64,000 nt of DNA from Mangrovimonas sp. YM274 (GCF_030908385.1 NZ_CP133091.1:3529501-3593500); one strand, 5' to 3'. Numbered from the stretch's first letter, positions 40,692 through 49,865 are shown. Made by a program: numbers and translations. The notes: generated from the letters alone by a model not told the origin.

Positions 40692-40712
40692 TTCTACATT
40701 AGTAGAACTAAT
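40692..40712. promoter_or_regulatory. BlaI-type operator candidate
   Basis: TTCTAC-ATTA-GTAGAA (40692-40707) is a perfect inverted repeat, and ATTAGT-AGA-ACTAAT (40698-40712) overlaps it as a second one. They lie 17-37 bp before the BlaI-type gene, where MecI/BlaI regulators usually repress their own transcription, and also within reach of the divergent M28 promoter. Confidence 0.55.
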
Positions 40713-40728
40713 TCTAAAAACATAGAAC

Positions 40729-41094
40729 ATGAAGCTCTCCAATGCCGAAGAAGATTTAATGAATTATATCTGGGAACTCAAAACAGCATTTATGAAAGAT
40801 TTGTTGGAGGCCTACCCAGAACCAAAACCTGCAAAGACAACTGTCGCTACTTTACTAAAACGAATGACCGACAAAGGTGTCATTGCGTATCATACCTACG
40901 GTAAGTCACGTCAATATTATCCTTTAATTAAAAAGAAAGACTACTTCTCTACACACGTAAAAGGACTTATAAAGAACTTTTTTAATGACAGCGCCTCTCA
41001 ATTCGCTTCCTTTTTCACTCAGGAAACCGACTTGACCAAGGAAGAATTGGAAGATTTAAAAGCGCTTATAGATAACGAAATCAAAAAGAAATAA
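40729..41094 (+). CDS. BlaI/MecI family transcriptional repressor
   Basis: A 121-residue winged-helix repressor (LSNAEEDLMNYIWELKTAF; KTTVATLLKRMTDKGVIAYHTYGKSRQYYP) with the C-terminal dimerisation helices cleaved by M56 proteases in the known systems. It is 1 bp before an M56 gene, the standard regulator/sensor pair. No beta-lactamase gene is nearby, so its regulon is unknown. Confidence 0.93.
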   Translation: MKLSNAEEDLMNYIWELKTAFMKDLLEAYPEPKPAKTTVATLLKRMTDKGVIAYHTYGKSRQYYPLIKKKDYFSTHVKGLIKNFFNDSASQFASFFTQETDLTKEELEDLKALIDNEIKKK

Positions 41095-41095
41095 C

Positions 41096-42505
41096 ATGAT
41101 GCATTATCTTATCAACTCGTCTGCTTGCCTCTTAATATTTATAGTGTTCTATAAAGTATTTTTAGAGAAGGAAAGCTTTCATACGTTCAAAAGATGTTAT
41201 CTGTTGGCTAGTTTGATCATTCCTTTTGCCATACCCTTCATAACGTATACAACGTACATTGAACAAACCTCTCCTGCAGATTTACCTCTATTGGAAATTA
41301 TACCTATAAACAACAATATACCACAAGAAAATACAACCAATTGGTCTTCTATTATTATTTGGAGCATTTACACTTTTGTAGCGCTCTTTTTTGCTTTCAA
41401 ATTTCTATGGAACATTTTCAGAATTGCGAAGCAAATAAAGACCCATGAACAATTACCGCAAAAGGATTGGATTTATGTGCTAATGCCAAAAGGCACGGTT
41501 CCCCACTCTTTTTTAAAATATATTTTTATTGAAGGTGACGCTTACAACTCAGATACAATCCCAAATGAAATTCTTACCCACGAACAAATTCATGTTACGC
41601 AACGCCACAGTATAGACAATTTATTGGTAGAGTTTGCCAAGGTTGTGTTTTGGTTCAACCCTATTATTTATTTGTTCAAAAGAGAGATTAAACTAAACCA
41701 TGAATTTTTAGCCGATCGTGGGGTGCTGAAGCAGGGATACAATCCTAAAACATATCAAAATCTGTTACTGAGCTACACCACAAAACAGTCCAATTTTCAA
41801 TTGGCCTCATCTATCAACTATTTATTAATCAAAAAACGTTTTACAGTTATGAAAACCAACACCTCATCAACAAAAACATGGATTCTAGCATTATTAATCC
41901 TTCCTATAGTTACACTTACCACCTATGGTTTTAGCACAAAAAATGAAGTCGTAGCAACGCAAAATTCTGATAAAGAAAATTTAAACTCATTAGACCTTTA
42001 CCTCGATGAAAAAGGAAACCTTATCCATAATGATGAAACCATGAGCCTAGAAGAAATTGAAGCCCTATTGGCAAAAAACAAACATCTACATGTTTCTATT
42101 AAAACGGATCCAAAATCTAACAGAAATTATGCCGAACATATCATAGATGAATTAAGATCTAAAGGTGCCCTGAAAACAACCTTATGTAGCAGTTTTGAAA
42201 CGGAAAGTGATTCGTCGCGCCAAACCACCTATGCACTTATCAATGGTCAAAAAACTGGTCCGACCGAAATGGTCAAAAAAGACATCAAAAATTTAATCCT
42301 CTCTGTTGAAAATGCGAATTTAATGAGCTTTAGAATAAAATTTCCCCGAAAACCTACCCAATCTATCCCCAGCAATACGTTGAATGCTATTACCAAGCAA
42401 TATCTATTGGAAGCAGAGAAAGATGATAAGGTTATTATTTTCGATATAAAATCTTCTAGCAGTCAAACAAAATACTATCCAATTGTCATCACAGTTTTGG
42501 ATTGA
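41096..42505 (+). CDS. M56 (BlaR1-type) membrane metallopeptidase
   Basis: A 469-residue integral membrane protein. Transmembrane segments occur near 5-20, 35-52 and 85-105; the zinc motif HEQIH (LTHEQIHVTQRHS, about 161-165) and downstream LNHEFLADRGV are the M56 signature. A further membrane segment (about 260-280) leads to a periplasmic tail of about 185 residues. That tail has no penicillin-binding SxxK/SxN domain, so it probably does not sense beta-lactams. Expected role: cleaving the BlaI-type repressor on a signal. Confidence 0.88.
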   Translation: MMHYLINSSACLLIFIVFYKVFLEKESFHTFKRCYLLASLIIPFAIPFITYTTYIEQTSPADLPLLEIIPINNNIPQENTTNWSSIIIWSIYTFVALFFAFKFLWNIFRIAKQIKTHEQLPQKDWIYVLMPKGTVPHSFLKYIFIEGDAYNSDTIPNEILTHEQIHVTQRHSIDNLLVEFAKVVFWFNPIIYLFKREIKLNHEFLADRGVLKQGYNPKTYQNLLLSYTTKQSNFQLASSINYLLIKKRFTVMKTNTSSTKTWILALLILPIVTLTTYGFSTKNEVVATQNSDKENLNSLDLYLDEKGNLIHNDETMSLEEIEALLAKNKHLHVSIKTDPKSNRNYAEHIIDELRSKGALKTTLCSSFETESDSSRQTTYALINGQKTGPTEMVKKDIKNLILSVENANLMSFRIKFPRKPTQSIPSNTLNAITKQYLLEAEKDDKVIIFDIKSSSSQTKYYPIVITVLD

Positions 42506-42537
42506 TAAGGTCTGAAGAGACCTCATATAAATTTAAG

Positions 42538-42570
42538 AAAAAAGGCTTCAATTATTTGAAGCCTTTTTTT
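42538..42570 (+). terminator. Intrinsic terminator after the M56 gene
   Basis: AAAGGCTTCAA and TTGAAGCCTTT form a perfect 11-bp stem with a 4-nt loop and a T run. It also shows that the DUF4407 frame upstream of 42628 is not coding. Confidence 0.92.
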
Positions 42571-42627
42571 GTAACATTTCTTCACTTTTCACGTTCTAAT
42601 AGTCTATCAATCAAAATCAAACACGTT

Positions 42628-43731
42628 ATGTTAAAAAAATTTTTCATCATCTGTTCAGGCGCCGATGGCGATATTTTGGAAACCTGTTCTTCGGGGGAAC
42701 AAAACAAATACGCCGGGATTGGTGCTACGGTATTTTTCACGGCAGTCATGGCTTTTATTGCTTCGGCTTATGCCCTCTTCACGGTTTTTGACAATCTATT
42801 TGCCTCCATTTTCTTTGGCCTCATCTGGGGATTGCTCATTTTTAATCTGGACCGCTTTATTGTATCGACCATCAAAAAAAGAAACAGTGCAGTTGACGAG
42901 TTCCTTCAGGCCACCCCAAGAATAATTTTGGCCATCATTATTGCGGTGGTGATTTCAAAACCATTGGAACTTAAAATCTTTGAAAAGGAAATCAATCAAG
43001 TATTATTGGAGCAGAAGAATACCTTGACTCTCAACAACCAAAACCAAATTGCAGAACAGTACACTCCAAAAATCACGGAGCTGGAAAGTTCTATCAAGAA
43101 CCTGCAGCAGCAAATTACCAGTAAAGAAACTGAGGTGAATGCTCTTTACGACACCTACATCTCCGAAGCTGAAGGAACAGCGGGCACCAAGCTTTTAGGT
43201 AAAGGTCCTGTGTATAAAGAAAAACGAGAAAAGCACGATGCCGCGTTGGCAGAATTACAGCAGCTTAAAACCGATAATGCAAATAAAATTTCAAATTTAG
43301 AATCGGAAATTACACTGCTAAAAAGCAATTACAACAGCCAAGTCAGCGACTCGCAACCTATCATCGATGGCTTTGATGGCTTAATGGCCAGAGTAAACGC
43401 CTTGGGGGAACTTCCTTGGCTCCCATCGTTTTTTATCTTCCTTCTTTTTTTGGCCATAGAAACGGCTCCTATTTTTGCCAAGCTTATTTCTCCTAAAGGT
43501 GAATATGATTTCAAACTGGAAGATGCCGAAACTGCCATTAAATCTTGGGTAACACAAAAGGTGAACGAGCGCTCCATGTTATTGCAAACAGACAAAGCCA
43601 TTAACAATAAAGTATACAGCGATATCGCCGAAGAGGAAGAACTCTACAGCTACAAGCGTAAAAAAGCTAGGGAGCTGATGCAATTACAGGCCGATGCCTT
43701 TTTCAAGCATCAAAAGAAAACTTTAAGCTAA
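42628..43731 (+). CDS. DUF4407 membrane protein with coiled coil
   Basis: A 367-residue protein: two close hydrophobic segments (about 30-75), a third (about 100-118), a long periplasmic coiled coil (about 135-245, rich in Glu/Gln/Leu heptads), a fourth membrane segment (about 270-290) and a charged cytoplasmic tail. The family is widespread in Bacteroidota and of unknown function. The start at 42628 is chosen because the frame upstream crosses a terminator. Confidence 0.85.
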   Translation: MLKKFFIICSGADGDILETCSSGEQNKYAGIGATVFFTAVMAFIASAYALFTVFDNLFASIFFGLIWGLLIFNLDRFIVSTIKKRNSAVDEFLQATPRIILAIIIAVVISKPLELKIFEKEINQVLLEQKNTLTLNNQNQIAEQYTPKITELESSIKNLQQQITSKETEVNALYDTYISEAEGTAGTKLLGKGPVYKEKREKHDAALAELQQLKTDNANKISNLESEITLLKSNYNSQVSDSQPIIDGFDGLMARVNALGELPWLPSFFIFLLFLAIETAPIFAKLISPKGEYDFKLEDAETAIKSWVTQKVNERSMLLQTDKAINNKVYSDIAEEEELYSYKRKKARELMQLQADAFFKHQKKTLS

Positions 43732-44016
43732 TTAGGCTACTGCAGATTGCTCTGATTTAAAGTGATTATACAAACTATCACACCCCATCCCTATTATGGA
43801 TAGACTTTTTTGTTTATCCAAAGCCTCATTGTGCAATTTCAGCAAAGCTTGAATGCCGTATTTATCAATTTCCTCAACCCCTTCAATACTTAAGGTCATG
43901 GCATTGATTCTTTCAAAAACATTGTGAAATTCGGAATGGAATAAATGAACGGTTCTTTTGGTAAGAACACCTTTAACTTTAAAGAAGTTGTTGTAACTAG
44001 TAATTTTCAAACTCAT
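43732..44016 (-). CDS. STAS-domain protein (anti-sigma antagonist-like)
   Basis: A 94-residue single-domain protein (VKGVLTKRTVHLFHSEF ... AMTLSIEGVEEIDKYGIQALLKLHNEAL) with the beta-alpha pattern of STAS domains. The usual phosphorylated Ser of SpoIIAA-type proteins (DSSG/DSxG) is replaced by DKYG, so phospho-switching is doubtful. It is tail-to-tail with the DUF4407 gene, with no bases between the stops. Confidence 0.7.
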   Translation of the reverse strand: MSLKITSYNNFFKVKGVLTKRTVHLFHSEFHNVFERINAMTLSIEGVEEIDKYGIQALLKLHNEALDKQKSLSIIGMGCDSLYNHFKSEQSAVA

Positions 44017-44189
44017 AACAATAGGTTTTTAAGGTTAATCAATAAACTTGGGCTATTAATCAATTGACTTACAAGTAAATATCAAAATAAAAAAACTAAT
44101 CGTCTATTATTTTCGACCAAATGCAACAACTTTAGATGACAGGAAATCAACAAACTAAACCTATTATTTTTACATTAAGATATTGTAAA

Positions 44190-45437
44190 TCAATACCTTC
44201 TATCGGGAGAAAAAGAAGATACAGACATAGATAATTGCTTTCCAGAAATAAGTTCAGAAATCAATTTTCCTGTACCTGTGGCCATAGTCCAGCCCATCAT
44301 GGCATGACCTGTGGCTATGGTTAAATTTTGGCATTTTGAAGATTTGCCAATGTATGGAAGACCATCTGGTGTTACAGGCCTTAAACCTGAAGCCGCATCA
44401 TCTATTTCAGGCTTGATTAGACGAATATTAGGGTAGTATTGATGAACAGCATTGGCAATAGCATTGGATCGCACCTTATTTACAGCATCGTTGATGCCTG
44501 CAATCTCCATGGTACCTGCAAAACGCGTAAATCCATTCATAGGGGTGACCGCCACTTTAGATTCGGCCAGTATGGTTGGAATACCAATCCCGGTGTCCCG
44601 AAACGTATTGATACAGTAACCTTTCCCCGCTTGAAGCAACAAACTAAGCCCTATTTTTTTACTCAACAAAGGGCTCCAGGCCCCTGCCGCCAAAACAAAC
44701 TCATCGCCTTTTAGACTTTGGCTTGAAGTATGAAGCTGGGTGATTTTTAATCCAGACAAAGTGACGTCCTCAACCTTTTCATTCAACAAAAAGGTAACAC
44801 CTGCTTTGTTCAAATAGGTTTTCATTTCAGTCATAAATTCATATGGCGTACTATGCGAATCGCATGTATAGTAAGTCCCACCAATGACATTTAACTTAAC
44901 CTTGGGCTCTAAAGATTTCAATTCCTCCAAACTAATTTCGGAAGCCTCCAGACCTTCCTTTTTGGCTAGCTCTGCCATGTGGATTTCTTCTTCCAACATC
45001 CTTTCGGTTTGACACAACATTAACAAGCCTTTATGTTCCAATTGAAATCCAAATCCTTCCGAAGTTTTAAGCTCATTATACAGTTCCTGACTCATCAAAG
45101 AAATTTCCTTGATAACGGGAATGGCTTTTTGAACATGTCTGGAATTACAGCTTTTATTGAAAGCATAGGCCCACTTGATAAAATCTACATCCAATCGCGG
45201 TTTGATATAAAGTGGACTTGCGGGATCGAACATCCATTTTAGGCCCTGTTTCATAACACCAGGAGCAGACAGCGGCACAATATGACTAGGAGACAGATAT
45301 CCTGCATTGACATATGAAGCACCTGCATCCATATTGGACTGATCCACCACTGTTACTTGATGCCCTTCCTTATGGAGATAGTAAGCCGAACACAGTCCAA
45401 TAATACCTCCCCCCACTACTACAACCTCCTTGACCAT
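44190..45437 (-). CDS. FAD-dependent D-amino-acid/D-hydroxyproline dehydrogenase-type oxidoreductase
   Basis: A 415-residue DadA-like enzyme. VVVVGGGIIGLCSAYYLHKEGHQVTVVD is the FAD-binding Rossmann motif at the N terminus and GLRPVTPDGLPYIG is the conserved C-terminal FAD contact. No signal peptide. It is 19 bp after the DUF885 gene in an operon headed by a ketoglutaric-semialdehyde-type dehydrogenase. This combination fits D-hydroxyproline oxidation, but the usual epimerase and deaminase genes are not in the window. Confidence 0.82.
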   Translation of the reverse strand: MVKEVVVVGGGIIGLCSAYYLHKEGHQVTVVDQSNMDAGASYVNAGYLSPSHIVPLSAPGVMKQGLKWMFDPASPLYIKPRLDVDFIKWAYAFNKSCNSRHVQKAIPVIKEISLMSQELYNELKTSEGFGFQLEHKGLLMLCQTERMLEEEIHMAELAKKEGLEASEISLEELKSLEPKVKLNVIGGTYYTCDSHSTPYEFMTEMKTYLNKAGVTFLLNEKVEDVTLSGLKITQLHTSSQSLKGDEFVLAAGAWSPLLSKKIGLSLLLQAGKGYCINTFRDTGIGIPTILAESKVAVTPMNGFTRFAGTMEIAGINDAVNKVRSNAIANAVHQYYPNIRLIKPEIDDAASGLRPVTPDGLPYIGKSSKCQNLTIATGHAMMGWTMATGTGKLISELISGKQLSMSVSSFSPDRRY

Positions 45438-45456
45438 CGTTCTACAAAACTACATA

Positions 45457-47202
45457 CTATTTGACACTCTTAATCCTTTGAATATAATTGTTCACCCTAT
45501 TTTCTAAAATAGCCAAGGTTACGGTTCCCTGCTCCAATATCACTTCATGAAAATCCCTTATGTTGAACTTCGGTCCTAATTCGGCTTCTGCCTTATGGCG
45601 TAATTCCCTAATTTTTAATTCTCCTATTTTATATGACAAGGCTTGTCCAGGCCAAGAAATATAACGATCGGTTTCGGTATTAATTTCATGTAAAGACAAT
45701 GCTGTATTGGTCGCCATAAATTCTACAACCTGCTCCCTTGTCCAGCCCTTGGCATGAATTCCAGTATCCACCACCAACCTACAGGCACGCCACATTTCAT
45801 AGGTCAATTTTCCGAATTCCTCGTAAGGAGTAGTGTAAATCCCCATTTCATCAGCCAAATATTCAGCATACAACCCCCAACCTTCACCATATGCCGACAA
45901 ATACAAATTCCTTCTGAATTTTGGAATGCTATCACCAAGTTCCTCGTTCAAACTAATTTGCAAATGGTGTCCAGGAACTGCCTCATGGGCTGTCAATGCC
46001 GGAAGCGTATACAAAGTTCTACTAGGCAGGTCATAAGTATTTACCCAATAATATCCAGGATCGGTACTTTCTTTGGAAGTACCTATATATCGTCCAGTCG
46101 TGTATTTTGGTGCAATGGCCTCTGGCACCGCTGCCACCCCATAAGGCTTTCGCGGTAAAGTTTTAAAATACCTTGGTAACTGAGCATCAATGCGCTTGGC
46201 CATATCACGAGCAATCATCAACAACTCGCGTGGTGTTTTGGCAAAAAACTGAGGATCTGTCCTTAAAAACTTCAAAAATTCAGCAAAGCTACCTTTATAG
46301 CCCAAATCAGTAATAATTTGTTCCATTTCGGCTTTGATTCTAGCGACTTCACTCAATCCAATTTCATGAATATCTTCAGCCGTATATTCTGTGCTTGTGG
46401 TATAGAAATTAATTCTATTTTGATAAAAAGCTTCACCATTAGGCGTCTCAGACACCCCTAAAGCAGCTCTCGTTGCCGGGAAATATTCAGTTTCAAAAAA
46501 GGTTTTGATACGCTTGAATTCTGGAATTACATTTGTTTCAATAGCAATTTGAGCTACCTCCAAAACCGAATCCTTTTGCTGCTCCGTTAATTCATTTGGT
46601 AAATTTTTGAATGGTGAGTAATAATAACTGTCCTCAAAATGTTCAACAATATTATCATCATACGTAGATTCATATCCTTTAAAAATTACCAAAGGTTGCG
46701 ACACTCCTTTCTTCAACCCTTCCCTTAAATTTTCAAAATGCTGATTTACAAATTCAGGTATGGCATTTAGCGTATTCAAGTAATCCTTTACCTGTTCATA
46801 ATTGGCCAAAGGTCGTACCTCATAGGTTAAATTGGCATGAAATCCCGTATCGGAAAGTAAGGGATTGAGGTACTGCTCAAATTCATAATAATCTATAATA
46901 TCTTGAAGTTCAAAGCCAAGCAATGCTGTCGAAATTTGATCTGTCTCACTCAAACCTGAAACATCCAATGCATTTAAAGCCTCAAGTTGTAATTGTGCAA
47001 ACTCAGCTTCAGCTTGATAATAGGCTTTCGTATAAAGCCCTAAGGGGTATTTTGCTTCATCATAGCCCTTATGCTCTTCATAATGTTTGATTATGGTATC
47101 CAGTTGTTGTTTGGCCCTAGGCTCGTGAGATACGGTACTTGATTCTTTTTGGCAACCAAGCAGAACACTTATCAAAAGCAGCCCTATATACTTATAATTC
47201 AT
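45457..47202 (-). CDS. DUF885 putative zinc peptidase lipoprotein
   Basis: A 581-residue lipoprotein (lipobox at Cys16, LLGC). TAHEAVPGHHLQ (about residue 405) is the HExxxxH-like metal site of the DUF885 family, and SAYGEGWGLYAEYLADEMG follows with a conserved Glu. DUF885 proteins are thought to be metallopeptidases. It begins 1 bp after the dehydrogenase gene. A role in releasing imino acids from peptides for the flanking catabolic genes is only inference. Confidence 0.82.
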   Translation of the reverse strand: MNYKYIGLLLISVLLGCQKESSTVSHEPRAKQQLDTIIKHYEEHKGYDEAKYPLGLYTKAYYQAEAEFAQLQLEALNALDVSGLSETDQISTALLGFELQDIIDYYEFEQYLNPLLSDTGFHANLTYEVRPLANYEQVKDYLNTLNAIPEFVNQHFENLREGLKKGVSQPLVIFKGYESTYDDNIVEHFEDSYYYSPFKNLPNELTEQQKDSVLEVAQIAIETNVIPEFKRIKTFFETEYFPATRAALGVSETPNGEAFYQNRINFYTTSTEYTAEDIHEIGLSEVARIKAEMEQIITDLGYKGSFAEFLKFLRTDPQFFAKTPRELLMIARDMAKRIDAQLPRYFKTLPRKPYGVAAVPEAIAPKYTTGRYIGTSKESTDPGYYWVNTYDLPSRTLYTLPALTAHEAVPGHHLQISLNEELGDSIPKFRRNLYLSAYGEGWGLYAEYLADEMGIYTTPYEEFGKLTYEMWRACRLVVDTGIHAKGWTREQVVEFMATNTALSLHEINTETDRYISWPGQALSYKIGELKIRELRHKAEAELGPKFNIRDFHEVILEQGTVTLAILENRVNNYIQRIKSVK

Positions 47203-47203
47203 A

Positions 47204-48787
47204 CTATAATTTTCTATTGGTTTGGATATTATTGACCAGTCGGGAAATATTCAGGGGATTATCATTTTTCAATGCATCGGGCAGTAATTGATCTGGCCAA
47301 TTCTGAAAGCAAACGGGACGCACCCAACGTTTTATGGAATTAACGCCCACAGCTGTAAATCGGCTATCGGTAGATGCAGGATAAGGCCCTCCATGCACCA
47401 TAGACGGACAAACCTCAACTCCTGTTGGCACGCCATTATAAATTAATCGTCCTACCCTATTCTGCAAGGCAGAAATGATTTGCGGATACGCTGCGGCTTC
47501 CTCTTCTTGAGCTATCAACGTTCCCGTTAGCTGCCCTTCCAATTTCAGAATAAGCATCTCCAGCTGTGCGATATTTTCACATTGTACCACCATTGTAAAA
47601 GGACCAAACACCTCCTGATGCAAGGTCTGATTTTCCAAAAACACTGCACCATCAACAGTAGTTACTACTTGCTGTGCGTAATTAACCTGTACCTCCTCCC
47701 CATAGTTTGCCGTCACTTTCAAACCATCTTGTTGTATTGCCGATTCTTTATTTCTAACATAAGCGCCTTTAATATTAGGATGCAGCATACATGAAGGTTC
47801 TATCCTTAAAATTTCTTCAGAAAGTGTCTCTATAAAATTGTTTAATGCAGTTCCTTTGATACCTAAAATCAAGCCTGGATTTGTACAAAACTGTCCCGTT
47901 CCCAAGGTCACCGAATTAGCGTAGGTTTTCGCCAAACTTTCGCCCCTTTCCTTCAAAGCTTCAGGCAACAATACTACAGGATTAATACTGCCCATTTCAG
48001 CAAAAACTGGAATTGGTTCGGCACGTTTGGACGCCAAATCAAACAGGGCCCGTCCTCCTTTGATACTTCCCGTAAAGCCAACCGCCTTTACCTGTGGATG
48101 CTTGACCAATTGCGCTCCAACTTCAACCCCTCTGCTATTTAAATTTGAAAACACCCCATTGGGCATTCCTGTTTTTTTGGCAGCCTTAATTACCGCTGTA
48201 GCCACCAATTCTCCAGTTCCCGAATGCATTGGATGGGATTTTACAATGACTGGACATCCTGCAGCCAAAGCTGCAGCTGTATCCCCCCCTGCTGTAGAAT
48301 AGGCCAAAGGAAAATTACTAGCTCCAAACACTACTACCGGCCCTAAAGGAACCAACATTTTTCGTAAATCGGGCTTGGGGTTGGGTGTTCTATCTGGCAT
48401 GGCAGTATCTATGGAAGCCTCCACCCAATTGCCTTCTTCCAATAATTCGGCAAACGAATGCAATTGCCAAATGGTTCTTGCCCGCTCACCTTCAGCCCTG
48501 TCTTCTGGCAATCCCGACTCTGAACAGTACATTTGGATGAGTTCTTCTCCCAAGTCCAAAATTTCATCGGCAATCGCATTTAAAAACTTAGCTTTTTTTG
48601 TGCCAGATACCGATTTGTAAATTTTAAAAGCTTCCGTAGCCAATGTCATTGCTCTGTCGATTTCCTGTGTTGTCGCTTCGGTAAATTCCTCCGGGTTTTC
48701 TAAATTTACCTTTGGATTGAACGTTCTATAAACTAAAGCTCCTTCGGCAGAAAGCGTGTTTCCTATATAATTTTTCCCTGTAATCAT
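47204..48787 (-). CDS. Alpha-ketoglutaric semialdehyde dehydrogenase-type aldehyde dehydrogenase
   Basis: A 527-residue aldehyde dehydrogenase. FGASNFPLAYSTAGGD is the cofactor region, GFTGSIKGG the NAD(P) loop, FAEMGSINPV holds the catalytic Glu and GTGQFCTNPG the nucleophilic Cys. Length and motifs resemble 2,5-dioxovalerate dehydrogenases, which make 2-oxoglutarate at the end of hydroxyproline, arabinose or glucarate breakdown. The ATG at 48787 (MITGKNYIG) matches family starts; a TTG five codons upstream has GGAGG in front of it and cannot be excluded. Confidence 0.85.
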   Translation of the reverse strand: MITGKNYIGNTLSAEGALVYRTFNPKVNLENPEEFTEATTQEIDRAMTLATEAFKIYKSVSGTKKAKFLNAIADEILDLGEELIQMYCSESGLPEDRAEGERARTIWQLHSFAELLEEGNWVEASIDTAMPDRTPNPKPDLRKMLVPLGPVVVFGASNFPLAYSTAGGDTAAALAAGCPVIVKSHPMHSGTGELVATAVIKAAKKTGMPNGVFSNLNSRGVEVGAQLVKHPQVKAVGFTGSIKGGRALFDLASKRAEPIPVFAEMGSINPVVLLPEALKERGESLAKTYANSVTLGTGQFCTNPGLILGIKGTALNNFIETLSEEILRIEPSCMLHPNIKGAYVRNKESAIQQDGLKVTANYGEEVQVNYAQQVVTTVDGAVFLENQTLHQEVFGPFTMVVQCENIAQLEMLILKLEGQLTGTLIAQEEEAAAYPQIISALQNRVGRLIYNGVPTGVEVCPSMVHGGPYPASTDSRFTAVGVNSIKRWVRPVCFQNWPDQLLPDALKNDNPLNISRLVNNIQTNRKL

Positions 48788-49104
48788 CCTATTCGTATTC
48801 AATATCCTCCATGAATCATTAATAGCCCTAATCTTGAGGAATATTTATATTTGAATCCAGAAACTTTAAAGTTTAGGCCTACATGATTTGTAGTACTAAT
48901 TTAGGATTTATATCCAACTCTAACAACGGGAAGCCTCGTCAGAATAACTTTTAAAGTTACAACCAAGGTATATTACAGCTTATTTCAATAAAGATTTTAA
49001 TGCACAGATTAATACACCCTTTAAGGCTAAAGCTTCTTGAATAAAAAGACAGCTCCCACTTGCAAAAGGGAAGCAAAATAGTAACTTGAAATATTTAAAT
49101 AGTT
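48788..49104. other. Intergenic region, no gene seen
   Basis: Three hundred and seventeen bases between divergent genes. No open frame of convincing composition, no RNA fold and no repeat was recognised; promoters for the dehydrogenase operon and for the small plus-strand gene must lie here. Confidence 0.6.
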
Positions 49105-49248
49105 ATGAAAACCAAACACCTTTACATCCTCTTGGGCATTGCTCTACTAGTCACCCTTTATGGTGTTATTACAGGTAAATTCTTCTTCCTATTTTTAATA
49201 CTTCCTTTCGGCTTGGGGCTTTTCAATCGAAAAAAAGACGAAGATTGA
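49105..49248 (+). CDS. Small hydrophobic protein, 47 residues
   Basis: The frame encodes a 47-residue protein: MKTKHLY, then one or two closely spaced hydrophobic stretches (ILLGIALLVTLYGVI and FFFLFLILPFGLGLF) with a short turn, then the charged end NRKKDED. It is probably an inner-membrane protein. It meets the PhnA gene tail-to-tail with no bases between the stops. The positive-hydrophobic-charged layout supports a real gene, but no family is recognised. Confidence 0.55.
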   Translation: MKTKHLYILLGIALLVTLYGVITGKFFFLFLILPFGLGLFNRKKDED

Positions 49249-49827
49249 CTATATTTTTTTAACGTATTTAGTGATGATTACAATTTGCTGACCATCCACT
49301 TTTCCTTCAATGTACTCGGCATTTTCATGATCTAGGGAAATACGTCTTACGGCAGTTCCCTGTTTAGCCACCATACTAGAACCTTTCACCTTTAAATCCT
49401 TAATCAATACCACAGAATCTCCAGCTTCCAAAATGGCTCCATTAGCATCGCGATGTACAATTTTATTGCTTTCATCCTCATGTTCTCCCGTAGCCCTAGC
49501 CAATGCCAAAGCATCATCATCTAGATACATCATATCCAACAAATCTTGTGGCCACCCATGACTGCGCAAACGTTGCAACATTCGCCAAGCCATAATTTGA
49601 ACGGCAACATGCTCATTCCACATACTGTCGTTAAGGCATCTCCAATGGTTAACGTCCATTTCAGCATTACCTTCAATTTGATCTAAACAAGTTTTACAAA
49701 CCAATACATCATTAGCTACATTTTCATTCAAGGAAGGCGGGATGGTATATTGACTTAAATTATCTGATGCTCCGCACAACTCGCATGTATTGTTGCTTCT
49801 TTCCTGTAACGTCTGTAATACTCCCAT
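49249..49827 (-). CDS. PhnA-like zinc-ribbon protein
   Basis: A 192-residue protein. CELCGASDNL and CKTCLDQ form an N-terminal zinc ribbon, and the C-terminal DSVVLIKDLKVKGSSMVAKQGTAVRRI is the PhnA/YjdM SH3-like domain. Despite the name, this family is not the phosphonoacetate hydrolase, and its role is not established. The middle part (about 60-130) is longer than in E. coli YjdM, as is usual in Bacteroidota. Confidence 0.85.
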   Translation of the reverse strand: MGVLQTLQERSNNTCELCGASDNLSQYTIPPSLNENVANDVLVCKTCLDQIEGNAEMDVNHWRCLNDSMWNEHVAVQIMAWRMLQRLRSHGWPQDLLDMMYLDDDALALARATGEHEDESNKIVHRDANGAILEAGDSVVLIKDLKVKGSSMVAKQGTAVRRISLDHENAEYIEGKVDGQQIVIITKYVKKI

Positions 49828-49849
49828 GGGTTTAAAGTTTAGATTTCGA

Positions 49850-49857
49850 CAAAAATA
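49850..49857 (-). promoter_or_regulatory. Consensus -7 box for the PhnA-like gene
   Basis: Minus-strand TATTTTTG (49857-49850) matches TAnnTTTG, 22 bp before the ATG. Confidence 0.4.
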
Positions 49858-49865
49858 GTGTTTAA

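Noticed and set aside
41096-42505. Beta-lactam sensor BlaR1 / antibiotic resistance locus
   Set aside because: The sensor domain with SxxK is absent and no beta-lactamase or PBP2a gene is nearby; only the M56 protease part is supported.
42502-42627. Upstream extension of the DUF4407 gene
   Set aside because: The extension crosses a strong intrinsic terminator at 42538-42570; the family begins at MLKKFF (42628).
49249-49827. Phosphonoacetate hydrolase
   Set aside because: The PhnA name of this zinc-ribbon family is historical; no phosphatase-type catalytic residues are present and no phosphonate genes are adjacent.
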